This document shows, piece by piece, positions 1-7,398 of a stretch of DNA of 17,845 nucleotides. Position numbers and translations under genes: made by a program. The notes under the pieces were generated by a model. That model searched no databases. It was given only the letters and a program-made list of their open reading frames with translations, and was not told the origin of the DNA. The stretch's first letter is position 1; each line of letters starts with the position of its first letter. Source of the stretch: Aquincola sp. (GTDB taxonomy: Bacteria > Pseudomonadota > Gammaproteobacteria > Burkholderiales > Burkholderiaceae_C). The stretch is taken from NCBI GenBank assembly GCA_029884035.1, contig JAOUIM010000020.1, positions 1 through 17,845 on the forward strand, in the 5' to 3' direction.

Positions 1-35
1 CGGCCGTGACCGAGATGGCGACGGAGGCGTTCTGA
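1..35 (+). CDS. 3' end of an unidentified upstream gene (partial)
   Basis: An open frame runs in from the left edge and ends at TGA (33-35). The visible C-terminus reads AVTEMATEAF. The TGA shares its A with the ATG of the next gene (TGATG). This tight junction suggests the two are co-transcribed and translationally coupled. Eleven codons are too few to name a family. Confidence 0.5.
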   Translation, partial: AVTEMATEAF

Positions 36-991
36 TGGGGTTGCCGAAGCAGTTGCAAGGACTTCGGATTCCGGTTGTCGGTGCCCCGCTGTTCATCATC
101 TCGAACCCCAGGCTCGTGATTGCGCAATGCACGTCCGGCATCGTCGGTGCGATGCCGGCGCTCAACGCGCGTCCGGCCGAACAACTCGACGAGTGGCTGG
201 CCGAGATCACCGAGACGCTTTCGGGCTGGAACCGAACGCACCCGGATCGGCCGGCGGCGCCCTTCGCGATCAACCAGATCGTGCACAAGAGCAACGACCG
301 CCTCGACCACGACATGGCCGTGTGCGCGAAATACAAGGTGCCGGTCGTGATCACCTCGCTTGGCGCGCGCACCGACGTCAACGATGCGGTTCACGGCTGG
401 GGCGGGATCGTGCTGCACGACATCATCAACAATGCGTTCGCGCACAAGGCGATCGACAAGGGGGCCGATGGCCTGATCGCGGTGGCCGCGGGCGCCGGTG
501 GCCATGCCGGCGTGAAGAGCCCGTTTGCCCTGGTCCAGGAGATCCGCGAGTGGTTCGATGGCCCGCTGTTGCTGAGCGGTGCGATGGCCACGGGCGGCAG
601 CGTGCTTGCGGCACAGGCGATCGGCGCCGACCTCGCCTACATCGGCTCGGCCTTCATCGCCACCGACGAGGCGCGCGCCTCGGACGCCTACAAGCAGGCC
701 ATCGTCGCGGGCACCAGCGACGACATCGTCTACTCGAGCTTGTTCACCGGCGTGCACGGCAACTATCTGAAGCCCTCGATCCGCAATGCCGGTCTCGACC
801 CCGACAACCTGCCCGAGAGCGACCCGACGAAGATGAACTTCGGCGGTGGCGAAAGCGCCAAGAAGGCATGGAAGGACATCTGGGGCTGCGGCCAGGGTAT
901 CGGGGCGGTCAAGGCCGTGGCGCCGGCTGCATCGCTGGTCGATCGGCTGGCGCGCGAGTACGCCGCCGCCAGGGCGCGCCTGTGCGCATAG
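35..991 (+). CDS. Nitronate monooxygenase / 2-nitropropane dioxygenase family flavoprotein
   Basis: This 318-residue protein belongs to the FMN-dependent nitronate monooxygenase (2-nitropropane dioxygenase-like) family. Members are cytoplasmic TIM barrels that oxidise alkyl nitronates; some relatives act on other substrates. Seen: an N-terminal 'PVVGAPLF' strand; the glycine-rich FMN/active-site motif AAGAGGHAG at about 151-159, with His157 matching the catalytic histidine of the family; and a C-terminal phosphate-binding stretch (LLLSGAMATGG about 176-186, then GADLAYIGSAFIATDEA). The length is normal. The start is well supported: GGAGG at 23-27 lies 7 bases before the ATG, which overlaps the stop of the upstream gene. 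A small lipoprotein gene follows after 13 bases, probably in the same transcript. The family call is firm. The real substrate cannot be read from sequence, and annotation of this family often overstates nitroalkane specificity. Confidence 0.9.
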   Translation: MGLPKQLQGLRIPVVGAPLFIISNPRLVIAQCTSGIVGAMPALNARPAEQLDEWLAEITETLSGWNRTHPDRPAAPFAINQIVHKSNDRLDHDMAVCAKYKVPVVITSLGARTDVNDAVHGWGGIVLHDIINNAFAHKAIDKGADGLIAVAAGAGGHAGVKSPFALVQEIREWFDGPLLLSGAMATGGSVLAAQAIGADLAYIGSAFIATDEARASDAYKQAIVAGTSDDIVYSSLFTGVHGNYLKPSIRNAGLDPDNLPESDPTKMNFGGGESAKKAWKDIWGCGQGIGAVKAVAPAASLVDRLAREYAAARARLCA

Positions 992-1004
992 CTGAGGTCC
1001 GACG

Positions 1005-1193
1005 ATGAAGCGGCTAGCGGTCTGGCTCGTGCTCCTGGTGGCTGCTGCGGCGTGCGAATCGGTCGGCGTCGGGGTAGGCATCGGCATCCCGATCGGCTCG
1101 GGCGGCGGCGTGGGTATTTCGGTGGGTGGCAGCGTGCCACTGCCGGCCAAGGCGCCAGCGCCGGTGGCATCCGGCGCCTCGGCGCCTCAGTGA
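1005..1193 (+). CDS. Small Gly/Val-rich putative lipoprotein
   Basis: This 62-residue protein has a positively charged start (MKR), a hydrophobic core (LAVWLVLLVAAAA) and a cysteine at position 17, as in a lipoprotein signal peptide. The -3 residue is Ala rather than the preferred Leu, so the lipobox (AAAC) is imperfect. The mature part is a low-complexity Gly/Val/Ile run (VGVGVGIGIPIG) ending in an Ala/Pro tail. GAGG at 994-997 lies 7 bases before the ATG, and the upstream flavoprotein gene ends 13 bases earlier. Its 3' end overlaps the convergent gene on the other strand by 7 bases. Short lipoproteins of this look occur in Burkholderiales genomes without known function. I would place it in the cell envelope and assign no role. 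Confidence 0.6.
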   Translation: MKRLAVWLVLLVAAAACESVGVGVGIGIPIGSGGGVGISVGGSVPLPAKAPAPVASGASAPQ

Positions 1194-1471
1194 CTGCCGG
1201 CGACCTCGGCTGACGAGTCGCAACCGCGGCCCGCGCCGATCGAGCGACGCACCAAGCGCCCCAGCCAACCCCCCGCGCGTTCGGCCAGCCCGCACCGGTA
1301 GCGCACGCCGTCCCATTGCACGGCCGCGCACGCGCCATGCGTGCGGCGGCCCACCAGCATGCCCAAGGGGCAGGGCTCGGCCAGGCAGCACACGCCGCAG
1401 CCGTTGCAGGAGACGCCCGGCGGCGGTTTGGCGGGCGCCGCAGGATGGATCAGGATCACCTGGTGGTGCAT
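1187..1471 (-). CDS. YkgJ-like small cysteine-cluster protein
   Basis: This 94-residue protein has a dense cysteine pattern: C22-x2-C25-x2-C28-C29 (CNGCGVCC), then C34, C48, C60 and C84. The CxxCxxCC core with trailing cysteines is the hallmark of the YkgJ/UPF0153 cysteine-cluster family, thought to bind zinc or iron. There is no signal peptide or membrane segment, so it is probably cytoplasmic. The N-terminus (MHHQVILIHPAAPAKP) carries extra histidines. It is transcribed against the upstream lipoprotein gene, overlapping its tail by 7 bases, and divergently from odhA. No convincing Shine-Dalgarno precedes the ATG, so the start is supported mainly by protein shape and by the cysteine core lying near the N-terminus. 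The family assignment is reasonably sure; the function is unknown. Confidence 0.75.
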   Translation of the reverse strand: MHHQVILIHPAAPAKPPPGVSCNGCGVCCLAEPCPLGMLVGRRTHGACAAVQWDGVRYRCGLAERAGGWLGRLVRRSIGAGRGCDSSAEVAGSH

Positions 1472-1572
1472 CGCGCCGATGCTGCCGCGGCTGCGCTTGG
1501 GGTGTGGCGCCGAAAAGCACCGATGCGCACCGGCTGATCGGCCCCTTCGTCAGCCTCGTGAAGGCAAGCGGG

Positions 1573-1581
1573 TGCTACAGT
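1573..1581 (+). promoter_or_regulatory. Possible extended -10 promoter element for the odh operon
   Basis: TG-c-TACAGT matches an extended sigma-70 -10 element (TG at 1573-1574, TACAGT at 1576-1581). No good -35 box lies 16-18 bases upstream, which extended -10 promoters can tolerate. It would start transcription near 1588 and give odhA an untranslated leader of about 155 bases, including the structured element at 1665-1740. This is inference from one motif. Confidence 0.35.
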
Positions 1582-1664
1582 GCCGGCCTCGGAATCCATT
1601 GGTCCTTCCTGCCCCTGGGCGATGCCGCGAAGCAGCGGTGTCGCAGAGGTGGCGAACGCTAGTC

Positions 1665-1740
1665 CGCTCACCGGTGAAGCCGGGTCGCGGAAGGTTGTGC
1701 AACCCATCGAAGCTGCGGAAACCGCAGCGCGAGGTGAGCG
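1665..1740 (+). promoter_or_regulatory. Structured odhA leader sequestering the ribosome-binding site; candidate sucA RNA motif
   Basis: CGCTCACC (1665-1672) is the exact reverse complement of GGTGAGCG (1733-1740), which contains most of the odhA Shine-Dalgarno. An 8-bp stem would therefore hide the ribosome-binding site. It encloses GGTTG-TG-CAACC (1693-1704) and a perfect 7-bp hairpin, GCTGCGG-AAA-CCGCAGC (1712-1728), giving a multibranched fold. The sucA RNA motif, described in Burkholderiales, always lies in the 5' UTR of sucA/odhA and overlaps its Shine-Dalgarno. Order, position and architecture all match. The ligand, if any, is not known for that motif. The pairing is seen directly; membership of the family is inferred without a covariance-model search. 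Confidence 0.72.
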
Positions 1741-1743
1741 AAG

Positions 1744-4602
1744 ATGATGCAGCAGTACCGGGCGAACTCGTACCTGTTCGGCGGCAACGCGCCGTACGTC
1801 GAGGAACTCTACGAGGCCTACCTCGACAACCCGGGCTCGGTGCCCGACAACTGGCGCGCCTACTTCGACGCGTTGCAGCATGTGCCGGCCGCCGACGGCA
1901 GCGAGAAGCGCGACGTCGCACACGCGCCGGTGGTCGAGAGCTTCGCTCAGCGCGCCAAGGCCAATGCGTTTGCCCTGAAGGCCAGCGAAGCCGACCTTGC
2001 GGTCGCGCGCAAGCAGGTCCATGTCCAGTCGCTGATCGCGGCGCACCGCTTTCTGGGCAGCCGCTGGGCCGACCTCGACCCGTTGAAGCGCACCGAGCGT
2101 CCGAAGATTCCCGAACTCGAGCCCGTGTTCTATGACCTCACCGAGTCGGACATGGACATCACGTTCTCGGCGGCCAACACCTACTTCACCAAGGCCGAGC
2201 ACATGACCCTGCGGGAGATCCTGCAGGCGCTGCGCGAGACCTATTGCGGCACGGTCGGGGCCGAGTTCATGCACTGCACCGACCCGACGGAAAAACGCTG
2301 GTGGCAGGAGCGCCTGGAGTCGATCCGAGGCAAGCCGACCTTCACGGCCGACGAGAAGAAGCACATCCTCGAGCGCCTGACCGCAGCCGAGGGACTCGAG
2401 CGTTTCCTGCACACCAAGTACGTCGGCCAGAAGCGGTTCTCGCTCGAGGGCGGCGAGAGCTTCATCGCTTCGATGGACGAGCTGGTGCAGCGCGCCGGTG
2501 AGCGCGGCGTGCAGGAGATCGTGATCGGCATGGCCCACCGCGGCCGCCTGAATGTGCTGGTCAACACGCTGGGCAAGATGCCCAAGGACCTGTTTGCAGA
2601 GTTCGAGCACACCGCCAGCGAGTCGCTGCCGGCCGGGGACGTCAAGTACCACCAGGGCTTCTCGAGCGACATCAGCACGCCGGGCGGCCCGGTGCACCTG
2701 TCGCTGGCGTTCAACCCGTCGCACCTCGAGATCGTCAATCCGGTGGTCGAGGGCAGCGTCAAGGCGCGCCAGGACCGGCGCGGCGACAAGGACGGCGATC
2801 AGGTGTTGCCGATCCTCGTGCACGGCGATGCGGCCTTCGCCGGCCAAGGGGTCGTGATGGAGACGCTGGCACTGGCGCAGACCCGCGGCTACTACACCGG
2901 CGGCACCGTGCATGTCGTGATCAACAACCAGATCGGCTTCACCACGAGCGACCCGCGCGACAGCCGCTCGACGCTGTACTGCTCCGACGTCGTCAAGATG
3001 ATCGAGGCCCCGGTGCTTCACGTGAACGGCGACGATCCGGAGGCGGTGGTGCTGTGCACGCAGCTCGCGCTCGACTACCGCCAGCAGTTCAAGAAGGACG
3101 TGGTCGTCGACATCATCTGCTTCCGCAAGCTCGGGCACAACGAGCAGGACACGCCAGCGCTCACGCAGCCGCTGATGTACAAGAAGATCGCGCAGCACCC
3201 GGGTACGCGCCGTCTCTACGGCGAGCGCCTCGTGGCGCAGGGCGTGGTGAACGAGACCGGGCCCGACGAGATGGTCAAGGGCTTCCGCGACGCAATGGAC
3301 GCGGGCAAGCACACCGCCGACCCGGTGCTGACCAACTTCAAGAGCAAGTACGCGGTCGATTGGGCACCATTCCTCGGCAAGAAGTGGACCGACGGCGCCG
3401 ACACGGCGCTGCCGCTGGCCGAGGTCAGGCGGCTGGCCGAGCGCATCACGACGCTGCCGAAGGGCTTCAAGGCGCATCCATTGGTCGAGAAGGTGCTGGC
3501 CGACCGCGCTGCGATGGGCCGCGGCGAGATCAACGTCGATTGGGGCATGGGCGAGCACCTGGCCTTCGCGTCGCTCGTGGCGAGCGGCTACGGCGTTCGG
3601 CTGTCGGGCGAGGACTGCGGGCGCGGCACGTTCACCCACCGGCATGCGGTGCTGCACGACCAGAACCGCGAGAAGTGGGACGAAGGCACCTATACCCCGT
3701 TGCAGAACGTTGCCGACGGGCAGGCGCCGTTCGTCGTCATCGACTCGATCCTGTCGGAGGAGGCGGTGCTCGGATTCGAGTACGGCTATGCCAGCGCCGA
3801 GCCCAACACGCTGACGATCTGGGAGGCCCAGTTCGGCGACTTCGTCAACGGCGCGCAAGTCGTGGTCGACCAGTTCATCGCGGCCGGCGAAGTCAAGTGG
3901 GGCCGCGTCAACGGACTCGCGCTGATGCTGCCGCACGGCTACGAAGGCCAGGGACCCGAGCACAGCTCGGCGCGCCTGGAGCGCTTCATGCAGCTGGCGG
4001 CCGACAACAACATGCAGATCGTGCAGCCGACGTCGGCCAGCCAGATCTTCCATGTGCTGCGGCGCCAGATGGTGCGTATGTTCCGCAAGCCGCTGATCAT
4101 CCTGACGCCCAAGTCGCTGTTGCGTGCCAAGGATGCGAGCTCGCCGCTCGCGGAGTTCACCAAGGGCGAGTTCCGCACCGTGATCGGCCCGTCGCGCACC
4201 GAGGTCGAACCCGACAAGGTCAGGCGCGTGATCGCCTGCTCGGGCAAGGTCGCCTATGACCTGATCAGGCGCCGCGACGAGAAGAAGGCCTGGGACGTGG
4301 CGATCATGCGCGTCGAGCAGCTCTACCCCTTCCCGCACAAGTCGTTTGCGGGCGAGATGAAGCGCTTCCCGAACGCCACCGAGGTCGTGTGGTGCCAGGA
4401 CGAGCCGCAGAACCAGGGCGCATGGTTCTTCATCCAGCACCAGATCCACGAGAACATGCTCGAGGGGCAGAAGCTCGGCTATGCGGGACGCCCCGCCTCC
4501 GCGTCACCGGCGGTCGGCTACGCCCACCTGCACGTCGAGCAGCAAAAAGCGCTGCTTGACCAGGCATTCGGCAAGCTGAAGGGCTTCGTGCTCGCGAAAT
4601 GA
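1744..4602 (+). CDS. odhA: 2-oxoglutarate dehydrogenase E1 component
   Basis: This 952-residue thiamine-diphosphate enzyme (also called sucA) decarboxylates 2-oxoglutarate and passes the succinyl group to the lipoyl arm of E2 in the TCA cycle. Seen: the N-terminal E1o segment NSYLFGGNAPYVEELYEAYL; MAHRGRLNVLVN; FNPSHLEIVNPVVEGSVKAR; the ThDP/Mg motif beginning G361-D362 (GDAAFAGQG) and closing with N394-N395 (NNQIGFTT); then the C-terminal transketolase-like half with DSILSEEAVLGFEYGYA, EAQFGDFVNGAQ and LPHGYEGQGPEHSSARLERF. Length is standard for the family. Two adjacent ATGs (1744, 1747) are possible starts. GAGGTG at 1731-1736 is 7 bases from the first, which I chose. Translation is probably controlled by the leader structure, which buries this Shine-Dalgarno. 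It is the first gene of odhA-odhB-lpdA-zapE. Confidence 0.98.
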   Translation: MMQQYRANSYLFGGNAPYVEELYEAYLDNPGSVPDNWRAYFDALQHVPAADGSEKRDVAHAPVVESFAQRAKANAFALKASEADLAVARKQVHVQSLIAAHRFLGSRWADLDPLKRTERPKIPELEPVFYDLTESDMDITFSAANTYFTKAEHMTLREILQALRETYCGTVGAEFMHCTDPTEKRWWQERLESIRGKPTFTADEKKHILERLTAAEGLERFLHTKYVGQKRFSLEGGESFIASMDELVQRAGERGVQEIVIGMAHRGRLNVLVNTLGKMPKDLFAEFEHTASESLPAGDVKYHQGFSSDISTPGGPVHLSLAFNPSHLEIVNPVVEGSVKARQDRRGDKDGDQVLPILVHGDAAFAGQGVVMETLALAQTRGYYTGGTVHVVINNQIGFTTSDPRDSRSTLYCSDVVKMIEAPVLHVNGDDPEAVVLCTQLALDYRQQFKKDVVVDIICFRKLGHNEQDTPALTQPLMYKKIAQHPGTRRLYGERLVAQGVVNETGPDEMVKGFRDAMDAGKHTADPVLTNFKSKYAVDWAPFLGKKWTDGADTALPLAEVRRLAERITTLPKGFKAHPLVEKVLADRAAMGRGEINVDWGMGEHLAFASLVASGYGVRLSGEDCGRGTFTHRHAVLHDQNREKWDEGTYTPLQNVADGQAPFVVIDSILSEEAVLGFEYGYASAEPNTLTIWEAQFGDFVNGAQVVVDQFIAAGEVKWGRVNGLALMLPHGYEGQGPEHSSARLERFMQLAADNNMQIVQPTSASQIFHVLRRQMVRMFRKPLIILTPKSLLRAKDASSPLAEFTKGEFRTVIGPSRTEVEPDKVRRVIACSGKVAYDLIRRRDEKKAWDVAIMRVEQLYPFPHKSFAGEMKRFPNATEVVWCQDEPQNQGAWFFIQHQIHENMLEGQKLGYAGRPASASPAVGYAHLHVEQQKALLDQAFGKLKGFVLAK

Positions 4603-4611
4603 CCCACCCCC

Positions 4612-4690
4612 CGGAGCGTCTTCGGCGTGCCCCGTCGCGGGGGTGCCGCCAGCGGCCCGGCAAAGCCGGTTTCGCGGCGGCCGCTTGACG
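4612..4690 (+). repeat. GC-rich hairpin cluster between odhA and odhB (probable intergenic repeat)
   Basis: The 121-base gap between odhA and odhB is unusually structured. CCCCG-TCG-CGGGG (4630-4642) forms a 5-bp stem. CCGGC-AAA-GCCGG (4657-4669) forms a second, nested inside GCCGCC (4645-4650) pairing with GGCGGC (4676-4681). No T-run follows, so it is not a standard intrinsic terminator. It resembles the GC-rich palindromic units that recur between genes in Burkholderiales. A loosely similar block lies at 10214-10278. In an mRNA it could affect stability or the relative expression of E1 and E2. Confidence 0.5.
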
Positions 4691-4723
4691 CGCTCCCGCA
4701 AGTCCAACACCTAGAGAAAAATC

Positions 4724-5953
4724 ATGGCCATCGTTGAAGTCAAGGTCCCGCAGTTGAGCGAATCGGTTGCGGAAGCCACCTTGTTGCAGTGGAGGAAGCA
4801 GCCCGGCGAAGCGGTGGCGCTGGACGAGATCCTGATCGAGATCGAAACCGACAAGGTCGTTCTCGAGGTCCCGGCGCCGGCCGCGGGCGTGCTCGCCGCG
4901 CACGTGGTGGCCACGGGAGGTACCGTCACCAGCGAGCAGGTCATTGCGAAGATCGACACCGAGGCCCGGGCCGCGGCCGCTGCCGCGTCCGCTCCCGCGC
5001 CGGCCGCCGCCGCATCGACGCCCATCGCGTCGAAGTCCGGCGTCGCGATGCCCGCGGCAGCCAAGCTGATGGCCGAGCAGGGCCTGGCGCCGGGGTCCGT
5101 CGCCGGCACCGGCCGCGACGGCCGCGTGACGAAGGGCGACGTGCTCGGTGCGCTGGCCTCACCACCCTCCGCCGCGCCGGTGGCCGTGCCCGCCGCGCCG
5201 GCGGTCAGCAAACCGCTGCCGGCCGTGTCGGCGCCCACGGTCAATCTCGGCGAACGGCCCGAGCAGCGCGTGCCGATGAGCCGGCTGCGCGCGCGCGTGG
5301 CCGAGCGGCTGCTGCAGTCGCAGGCAACCAACGCGATCCTCACCACGTTCAACGAGGTCAACATGGCCCCGGTGATGGAGATGCGCAAGCGCTTCCAGGA
5401 GAAGTTCGAGCGCGAGCACGGCGTCAAGCTCGGCTTCATGAGTTTCTTCGTCAAGGCCGCGGTTCACGCGTTGAAGAAGTACCCCGTGATCAATGCCAGC
5501 GTGGATGGCAACGACATCGTCTATCACGGCTACTTCGACATCGGCATCGCGGTCGGTTCGCCGCGCGGGCTGGTCGTGCCGATTCTGCGCAACGCCGATC
5601 AGATGAGTTTCTCCGACATCGAGAAGAAGATCGCCGAGTACGGCAAGAAGGCCGGCGAGGGCAAGCTCTCGATCGAGGAACTCTCTGGCGGCACGTTCTC
5701 GATCTCCAACGGCGGCGTGTTCGGTTCGATGCTGTCCACGCCGATCATCAACCCACCGCAGAGCGCGATCCTGGGCGTGCATGCGACCAAGGACCGCGCC
5801 GTGGTCGAAAACGGGGCCGTCGTCGTGCGACCGATGAACTACCTCGCAATGAGCTACGACCACCGCATCATCGACGGCCGCGAGGCGGTGCTGGGACTGG
5901 TGGCAATGAAGGAAGCGCTGGAGGATCCGGCCCGCCTGCTCTTCGACATCTGA
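4724..5953 (+). CDS. odhB: Dihydrolipoyllysine-residue succinyltransferase, E2 of 2-oxoglutarate dehydrogenase
   Basis: This 409-residue core subunit (also called sucB) transfers the succinyl group from lipoate to CoA. Domain order: one lipoyl domain (about 1-77) with the lipoylated lysine K44 in EIETDKVVLEV; an Ala/Pro-rich linker (about 84-106); the peripheral subunit-binding domain (GVAMPAAAKLMAEQ...GTGRDGRVTKGDVLGAL); a second Ala/Pro linker; and the catalytic acyltransferase domain ending with YDHRIIDGREA, where H380 and D384 are the active-site pair. A single lipoyl domain and this length fit E2o rather than E2p. GAGA at 4714-4717 lies 6 bases before the ATG and is a modest Shine-Dalgarno. 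odhB follows odhA after 121 bases holding a hairpin-rich block. lpdA begins 10 bases after its stop, so E2 and E3 are surely co-transcribed. Confidence 0.98.
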   Translation: MAIVEVKVPQLSESVAEATLLQWRKQPGEAVALDEILIEIETDKVVLEVPAPAAGVLAAHVVATGGTVTSEQVIAKIDTEARAAAAAASAPAPAAAASTPIASKSGVAMPAAAKLMAEQGLAPGSVAGTGRDGRVTKGDVLGALASPPSAAPVAVPAAPAVSKPLPAVSAPTVNLGERPEQRVPMSRLRARVAERLLQSQATNAILTTFNEVNMAPVMEMRKRFQEKFEREHGVKLGFMSFFVKAAVHALKKYPVINASVDGNDIVYHGYFDIGIAVGSPRGLVVPILRNADQMSFSDIEKKIAEYGKKAGEGKLSIEELSGGTFSISNGGVFGSMLSTPIINPPQSAILGVHATKDRAVVENGAVVVRPMNYLAMSYDHRIIDGREAVLGLVAMKEALEDPARLLFDI

Positions 5954-5963
5954 GGTGAACGCG

Positions 5964-7382
5964 ATGTCGAAGAACTTTGATGTCATCGTCATTGGCGCCG
6001 GCCCGGGCGGCTACATCGCCGCGATCCGCGCGGCGCAACTCGGCTTCAACACCGCCTGCATCGACGAGTGGAAGAACGCCTTGGGCGGACCGGCGCCCGG
6101 CGGCACCTGCACCAACGTCGGCTGCATTCCGAGCAAGGCGTTGCTGCAGTCGAGCGAGCACTTCGAACACGCCGGCCATGGCTTCGCCGACCATGGCATC
6201 GGCCTGAAGGATCTGCGCATCGACGTCGCCCAGATGCTCAAGCGCAAGGACACCGTCGTCAAACAGAACAACGACGGCATCCTGTACCTGTTCAAGAAGA
6301 ACAAGGTGACCTTTTTCCATGGCCGCGGCTCGTTCGTGCGGGCGGTGGCCGAAGGCTATGAGGTCAAGGTGAACGACCAGTCGCTGATCGGCAGCCACGT
6401 GATCGTGGCCACCGGATCCAGCGCCCGCGCGCTACCCGGCGCGCCCTTCGACGAGGACCGCATCCTGTCTAACGAAGGCGCATTGCGCATCGGATCGGTC
6501 CCGAAGACGCTCGGCCTGATCGGCTCGGGTGTCATCGGCCTCGAGATGGGCTCGGTGTGGCGACGACTGGGTGCCCAGGTCACGGTGCTGGAGGCCCTGC
6601 CGACATTCCTCGGTGCAGTGGACGAGCAGATCGCGAGGGAAGCCCACAAGTCGTTCACCAAGCAGGGGCTGAACATCGAGCTCGGGGTGACCGTGGGCGA
6701 CGTCAAGGTTGGCAAGAGCGGCGTGAGCGTCGCGTACAAGGGGGCCAAGGGCGAAGCCTTGCGGCTCGACGTCGAACGCCTCATCGTATCGATCGGTCGA
6801 GTGCCCCACACGACGGGTCTGAATGCCGAGTCAGTGGGTCTGAGGATCGACGAGCGCGGCGCGATCGTGGTCGATGCCGAGTGCCGAACCAACCTGCCCA
6901 ACGTGTGGGCCGTGGGCGACGTCGTGCGTGGGCCGATGCTGGCGCACAAGGCGGAAGAAGAGGGCGTCGCGGTCGCCGAGCGCATTGCGGGCCAGCATGG
7001 TCACGTCAACTTCAACACCATCCCGTGGGTGATCTACACCCATCCCGAGATCGCGTGGGTCGGCGAGACCGAGCAGCAACTCAAGGCACGCGGCGTAGCC
7101 TACCGGGCAGGTACCTTTCCGTTCATGGCCAACGGTCGCGCACGGGCGCTCGGCGATACGACGGGCATGGTGAAGATGCTGGCTGATGCGGCCACCGACG
7201 AGATCCTCGGTGTGCACATCGTCGGCGCGTTGGCCTCGGAGCTGATCGCCGAGGCCGTGGTGGCGATGGAGTTCAAAGCCAGCAGCGAGGATCTGGCCCG
7301 CATCTGCCATGCGCACCCGTCGCTCAGCGAGGCGACCAAGGAAGCGGCATTGGCCGTCGACAAGCGCACGCTCAACTTCTGA
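5964..7382 (+). CDS. lpdA: Dihydrolipoyl dehydrogenase, E3
   Basis: This 472-residue FAD/NAD disulfide oxidoreductase (odhL) reoxidises the lipoyl groups of E2 and produces NADH. Seen: the FAD dinucleotide motif GAGPGG (11-16); the redox-active pair C49-x4-C54 (CTNVGCIPSK); the NAD-binding GLIGSGVIGLEMGS; and the C-terminal HAHPSLSE, whose His and Glu form the proton-transfer pair. The insertion EWKNALGGPAPGGTC before the redox cysteines is typical of betaproteobacterial E3. I chose ATG 5964: GAGGTGA (5952-5958) sits 5 bases upstream. An in-frame GTG at 5955 would add three residues (MNA) but lies inside that Shine-Dalgarno. The position directly after odhB marks it as the E3 of the 2-oxoglutarate complex; it may also serve pyruvate dehydrogenase, though such complexes often have their own E3. 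zapE starts 16 bases after its stop. Confidence 0.97.
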   Translation: MSKNFDVIVIGAGPGGYIAAIRAAQLGFNTACIDEWKNALGGPAPGGTCTNVGCIPSKALLQSSEHFEHAGHGFADHGIGLKDLRIDVAQMLKRKDTVVKQNNDGILYLFKKNKVTFFHGRGSFVRAVAEGYEVKVNDQSLIGSHVIVATGSSARALPGAPFDEDRILSNEGALRIGSVPKTLGLIGSGVIGLEMGSVWRRLGAQVTVLEALPTFLGAVDEQIAREAHKSFTKQGLNIELGVTVGDVKVGKSGVSVAYKGAKGEALRLDVERLIVSIGRVPHTTGLNAESVGLRIDERGAIVVDAECRTNLPNVWAVGDVVRGPMLAHKAEEEGVAVAERIAGQHGHVNFNTIPWVIYTHPEIAWVGETEQQLKARGVAYRAGTFPFMANGRARALGDTTGMVKMLADAATDEILGVHIVGALASELIAEAVVAMEFKASSEDLARICHAHPSLSEATKEAALAVDKRTLNF

Positions 7383-7398
7383 CGGGCGCTGTCCGAAC

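Noticed and set aside
1456..4449. A 997-codon open frame on the minus strand opposite odhA
   Set aside because: Its product is rich in His, Arg, Leu, Val and Asp with no recognisable domain. It mirrors odhA codons, whose GC-rich third positions remove stops from the antisense frame. odhA is unambiguous on the plus strand.
4685..4716. An internal promoter before odhB (TTGACG at 4685-4690)
   Set aside because: The -35 match is good, but no -10-like hexamer lies at 16-18 bases; the nearest (CTAGAG) would need a 20-base spacer.
5955..5963. GTG start for lpdA three codons upstream
   Set aside because: It falls inside the GAGGTGA Shine-Dalgarno that serves ATG 5964, and the usual E3 N-terminus begins MSKNFDV.
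7309..7398. An upstream ATG extension of zapE
   Set aside because: It lies inside lpdA in another frame and reads as Arg/Ser-rich shadow text. The normal ZapE length and N-terminus start at GTG 7399.
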